DNA from: Prunella strophiata
Lineage: Eukaryota; Chordata; Aves; Passeriformes; Prunellidae
Length of the DNA: 64,000 nt
Reading direction: 5' to 3'
NCBI GenBank assembly: GCA_036583965.1
Contig: JAZBQD010000030.1
Coordinates: 54,499,551-54,563,550, forward strand
The first letter of the stretch is position 1. The number at the start of each line of letters is the position of its first letter. The notes under the pieces were generated by a model that did no database searches, had not been told where the DNA came from, and saw only the letters and a list, made by a program, of their open reading frames with translations. Shown here one piece after another: positions 59,725 through 64,000 of the stretch. The position numbers were made by a program, and so were the translations under genes.

Positions 59725-61165
59725 GACATGCATAAGTCCATGGGACAAGATGTGATAATAATGTGGGTCTCAGAGAGGTGGTGAGTGTCACTGCAAGTGC
59801 AGTCCCTGTCATCCTTGAGAGACCAGCAGTAACCAGTCAAGATTCCCAATGACTGAAAAAAGGCAAAAATCACAAATGTGTTCTTGAAGAAAACCAAGAA
59901 GGAAGGAGCCTTCTTGAGGAGGTGAGACCTTCTCAAGAGGTGAGACCTTCTGCCCTACAAGCCAATGCCTCTCACCTTTCAATTCCTGTAAAGGTCATAG
60001 GGAACATTTCCAGGCACACAAAGGACAACAGGGTGATTTGAATCAGCCAGCATGGATTTTCTGAGGACAGATAATGTCCCATTCCCCTGGTTTTCCTTCT
60101 AGTGATCAGCTGATCAGCTCAGGGGACAAGGGGAAAAGAGATTATGTTAATTTTGAAAGATCTTGGACACAGTCTCCCAAAGTATCCTCACAGCTAGTTG
60201 GTCAGGCATTGACTGCGTAAGTGAACAGTAATTTGGAGTAAAATCTGGATGGACCTTTGGGTTCAAAGGCCTGTTATGAGCAGCATGAAATCCAGGTCAT
60301 GGAGTGATGGTGCCCATCTGTTCAATGTCTTTATCCATGACCTAAATTATAGGACAGAATTTACTCTCAGCAAATTCATGGGTGATACCAAATTAGAGAG
60401 AACAGTTGATAAGCTGGAGAGTTGAAATATTGTTTGGAAGGAAACCAAACAGCAGGCTGGAGATATGAGCTGACAAGAACCATGAACTTCAAGAAAGGCA
60501 AAGTGCTGCATCTGGGACATAGTCATTCCATGCCCCAGTGTGGGCTGGGTCATCAGCTGGATAGAAAACAACTTTGCAGGGAAGGATTGGGGTGCTACCA
60601 TGGAGAGCAGGTTTAATATGAGCCAACAGTGTGCCATTTTTACAAAGAGGGGATGGCCACATACTGGGATCTGTCAACAAAAGCATAGCCAGCTGTTCAG
60701 CTGCACTATCCTTTGCTCACACCCTGGTGAAACTACACCTACAGTAATATCTCCACTTTGGGATATACAAAGGGGAGCCCAGAGGAGGGTAACCAAGGTG
60801 GTCAGGGGGCTGGAGCACTCAGCATATGAGAAAAGGCTGAGATTTGTTGAGGGGAAACTACTGGTACAGTTGACTACAACTACTTGAAGAGAAAGCTGCG
60901 CAATACTAGGAAGAAGACATGCTGCAACATGCTAGTTCTGATTATATGTCAGGAGAAAAAGATGATTCTGCAGGTGGTAGAATATTGGCATAGAGCCCCA
61001 GAGGAGCTGTCTCCAAAGGTATCACATTTGGAGATACTCAGAACTTGACTGGACACAGCTCTGAGCAAGCTGGTGTAGCTTGGTGCTGCTTTGAGAAACA
61101 GGTAGGACTAGATGACCTGGTGAGGTCACTTTCAGCTGAAATTATCATGATTTTGCAATTCCATT
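59725..61165 (+). mobile_element. CR1 LINE fragment, ORF2 3' part plus 3' end
   Basis: About 1.4 kb follows the order of an avian CR1 element on the plus strand. The blocks seen are: the segment before the reverse transcriptase ('gactgaaaaaaggcaaaaat'); 'aatcagccagcatggatttt'; 'cttggacacagtctccca'; the reverse transcriptase active-site region near 60357-60425; 'aaaggcaaagtgctgcatct'; 'aatatgagccaacagtgtgc'; 'gagggtaaccaaggtggtca'; and the 3' end 'gactagatgacctggtgagg'. It is 5'-truncated, has many stops and frameshifts, and cannot move. A short tandem duplication of a 'gaggtgagaccttct' unit lies at about 59918-59951. Confidence 0.85.
60357..60860 (+). pseudogene. CR1 ORF2 (reverse transcriptase) pseudogene remnant
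   Basis: Two pieces of the CR1 ORF2 protein can still be read. The first, 60357-60422, reads as the active-site strand: 'FTLSKFMGDTKL' is visible where working elements have an F/Y-A-D-D box, so the two catalytic aspartates are reduced to one. A stop follows at 60423. The second is in the open frame at 60540-60887, where 'NMSQQCA' and 'RRVTKVVRGLEH' match conserved blocks downstream of the catalytic core. Between these two blocks the homologous reading moves to another frame, so at least one indel is present. The enzyme is dead. Confidence 0.8.
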
Positions 61166-63115
61166 ACTTGCATTTGTATTTTGAGAAGATAGTAAGCCCT
61201 TAACCTGAAAATTTAAGAAGATAGAAAAGCTATCTGCTATTACAGATACATTTCTGCTATTACAGCTGGGTTTCAGCCACAGTGATAGGAATGAGCTCTT
61301 CCTCCCCTCTCAAATTGCCTTCTCAGTTGTGATATCTGAAAGAAAAAATGGCAGGCACAGAAATCAGAAATAACCAAGTTTTACTTTATTTACATAACAC
61401 CCCTGCCAAAAAAAGCAGATGATCATTTCAGTGTGCTTTATTAGATATGCTGTCTAGGGTCTCATCAATTTGCATCACTTGTTATTACCTCCTGGCAGGG
61501 TCCTCAGGACACATCCAACTTTTTCATGAAGTGCTGGCATAGTCCCTAATACAGCCTCAAATGGCCCCTCCAGTGATCATAGAAACACAAATGCAAAGAT
61601 ATCCTAAAAAACACAGTACACACAAAGGGCTTTTACTCTCCCAAGTAATTTTGGACAGACAGCTGGGTCATTCCCTTGCCCTCTATTTTTATCTGGGAAG
61701 AAGCCCTTAAAATGCTGACTACAAGATCAGAAGGGACAGACATAATTCCCAGAAAGCTGCTTGGTTGTGGGAGTTGAAGTCCTCAGTTTCCCTGTAGAGA
61801 GCTGGAACATGAGGAGGGCAGAGAGCCTTGGGGTGAGCATAGCTGGCTGTCCCTCCCCAACTCTTGCACTGGGATCCAAGTAAAAAGTGGAACTTTTGCA
61901 GCCAATTGCTGTTGTCATACCTGCACCACAGCATGCAACAGTGCTGGTCCTTGTGTTTATATGGCTCAGATCCACACAGGGAAAATGCAGCTGTTCTCCT
62001 AAAAGAAGTGTTGTGGGGCTGCATCTATGCTGCTCAGCAGATCTTTTTGACTTTTCTTTCCCTGCCTTCATTCTCCACCCAGCAATTCACAACAAATGAG
62101 TGTTGTTGATAGGTACAGTGCTGTCTCAGAGACACTGTGATGCATCACAGGGGGATGTCCCCACTCTTAGTCAAGTTCAAGGCTGATCAAAAGTTAGACA
62201 AGGTTGCATTTGGCTTTTCTGACAGTGGACTGCAGCTGGGTCTGTTTCTGCCACAGAAAGGGGAGGTAGGGGATGGATGCTCCTTCATGCTCCATGGGGC
62301 ATGAAGGGCCGTGGGAGCAGAGGCTGCATTCTTCTTCCAGGTGCAAACACAGCCCTCATCACCTCAGCCTTGGCCTTGGCTGCCATGGGCCACCTGTGTC
62401 TGCAGCCTGGACACAGTAGGTGATGGGCCATTTTGCAGGGCCCTCAGCAGCTCCCCTCAGCAGCTGCTTTGTTTACCTGTGCTTTGTTTACTGTGGAAGA
62501 AAATGCCTGGGACCAAGGCAAGCATCCAAACCCAAGCTGACACAGCTCATTTAGGCTTGGCAGGGAGTAGCCTTTCTGAATTCAAAGCCAGTGAAATGAT
62601 GGCACTGGCAAAAGAACACTTTGCTGCCTGCATTTCTTTAGAAAAGCTTTGTTTGTTGTGCTAGGAGTCTTGGGAAAAGGGCCTTTGGGAGAAGAAGGGC
62701 AGAACCACAAGAATTTGACTCTGATCTTGAGAAGAGAGGGAAAGCAGGCCACATTCTATTTTTGTGGATTTGTTTGGGTTTTTTTCTTAAAGAGAGAGAA
62801 AACAACGGACATTACTATACAGCAGGGATGTGCAGACATGGACTCCCATACATGTCCATGGGGTGTCCTTGCAGCTCTTTACTTCTGGGGCCAGCCTGCC
62901 CTGGTCTACCTTGAAATTGCTGAAACAGAGCAAAGACAATAAAAAGATTGCAATTGCATTTCATGCAAGGTCCACACAGATAACATAGGGATACTGACTT
63001 CAGTGGGATTTAGGTACCCTATGTAACTTTGAGAAACTGGACTTGAGGGTCTCCCCAGATGCTGAGTCCCTCCTCCAGGCATGGTGTGTGACTTTAGGCT
63101 ATTGATTACTGGCTC
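61166..63115. other. Unique non-coding DNA, no gene seen
   Basis: A small duplication of 'tctgctattacag' lies at 61233-61266, and another of 'cccctcagcagct' at about 62445-62467. Frames at 61719-62109 occur on both strands, and none is protein-like. A 117-codon frame at 62311-62664 follows local GC-rich composition. Confidence 0.5.
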
Positions 63116-63129
63116 TGTGTGTGTGTGTG
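63116..63129. repeat. (GT)7 short dinucleotide repeat
   Basis: Seven GT units, a minor microsatellite. Confidence 0.85.
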
Positions 63130-64000
63130 ATATTAAGTCATCTGACAAACAAAAACCAAACATTCCGCAGGCTGTCAATCACAGAAGCGTCTTCTCTAAA
63201 TGTATATAAACTAAACCAATTTTATTACCAAAATGCTGGCAAACCCTCTGTCTTGCTTGAAGCTCTTAGAGTCCTTTGTTTCCAAATGCTCTAGTGGTGA
63301 GTAAATGCATCAGGCTGCAGGAGCAAGCTTGCTCTCCAAAAGGGTAAAAAGTCATGTCCAAATGAGTCCTCCAAAACACACGGATAAATAAAGACACAAA
63401 TTTCAGTTCTGGGCTGGGAAAGATGAAGAAGGGAAGTGGCCCTGCCAGATAAAGCAGACAGACTGGCCACAAAGAAATTGGTAAATGTGAGAGACTCCCA
63501 GTTCCTGAAGCAGGACTCACATATCATGACCAGGGTGAGATAGTAGAGCACCCCTGAAATCATTCCTGTCACCTCAGTGTCCTCCAGAAAGGAGATGTGG
63601 CATCCTGCATGTGTCCCTAGTCTGCATGATGTAGAGGCTGGGACTTGTGGCAGATCTTCCTATGTAGCCCCAGGTAGCCCCACATCAGCCACAGCAGTGC
63701 TTAGATAAGAACTGGGAGAACTACTGGGATGATGTGTGGTCAAAACCTGAAGGAACTGAATCAACAGAAAGTGCAGAACCAATTTCTGTTTGACAGGATT
63801 TGAAATGTTTCTTTTTTTGCCTGTTTATTTTTATATCCTCCTTAAGACTTATTAAATTGGCTTAAAAAATAACAGCCAATCATTAAATATCCAGATTTCC
63901 AGGTTAAAAAAAAAAAATCCATTATTTTCAGAAAGTGAAAATAGACATGATTTAGATATTGACCTGTATAATGCCATTTGCTAAAACATTGTTCATAGCA
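63130..64000. other. Unique non-coding DNA, no gene seen
   Basis: Overlapping minus-strand frames of 84 and 93 codons (63266-63572) lack coding bias. An A run lies at about 63906-63917. No gene or transposon was recognised up to the window edge. Confidence 0.5.

Noticed and set aside
1..64000. Prokaryotic features: operons, ribosome binding sites, CRISPR arrays, phage or plasmid genes
   Set aside because: There are no long dense open frames, the DNA is CpG-depleted with vertebrate-type microsatellites, and the repeats are avian LINE and LTR elements.

Overview
The window reads as non-coding nuclear DNA from a bird. Three things point there. First, several decayed CR1 LINE pieces carry the typical avian 3' end, a 'ggttggaagg...tctagtccaacc' block on the minus strand. 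Second, there is an LTR of a well-known avian endogenous retrovirus type, starting with 'tgtggtgggctgacc', carrying 'tcatatggtatggaatat' inside, and ending near 'ctatcccagcc'. Third, the DNA is CpG-poor and repeat-poor, with short microsatellites and no mammalian SINEs. I cannot name the species or the locus.

I find no protein-coding gene I can defend. The open frames are short, and their lengths (longest 219, 159 and 152 codons) fit chance in 64 kb. One open stretch, 39175-39467, looks more protein-like than the rest and has a good splice acceptor and a usable donor, so I list it as a low-confidence candidate exon. I see no tRNA, rRNA, CRISPR array, operon or other prokaryotic feature. The window is most likely intergenic DNA or the inside of a very large intron.

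Layout: 1-10 kb is plain unique sequence with a T-rich tract, a poly-A, a small CpG cluster (7021-7075) and a (CCTA)8 array. 10-26 kb holds a short CR1 scrap, A-rich and T-rich tracts, an old amniote-type LINE relic (17.25-17.5 kb) and two perfect palindromes (12370-12389 and 16037-16060). 26-31 kb holds the LTR and a CR1 3' end on the minus strand. 31-45 kb holds a CTA/TAG inverted repeat, a GC-rich block (36.6-37.3 kb), a CR1 tail on the minus strand, the candidate exon and an (AATAG)n array. 45-57 kb is almost feature-free. 57-64 kb has a possible regulatory patch, two (TG)n tracts, a 22-bp palindrome, and the largest transposon piece, a 1.4 kb CR1 ORF2/3' fragment on the plus strand (59.7-61.2 kb).

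There is no set of genes working together here. The observations most worth a second look are the perfect palindromes, especially the one with paired homeodomain-type sites, the candidate exon, and the CpG-retaining patches that may be regulatory. I did not find convincing evidence of a new biological system.
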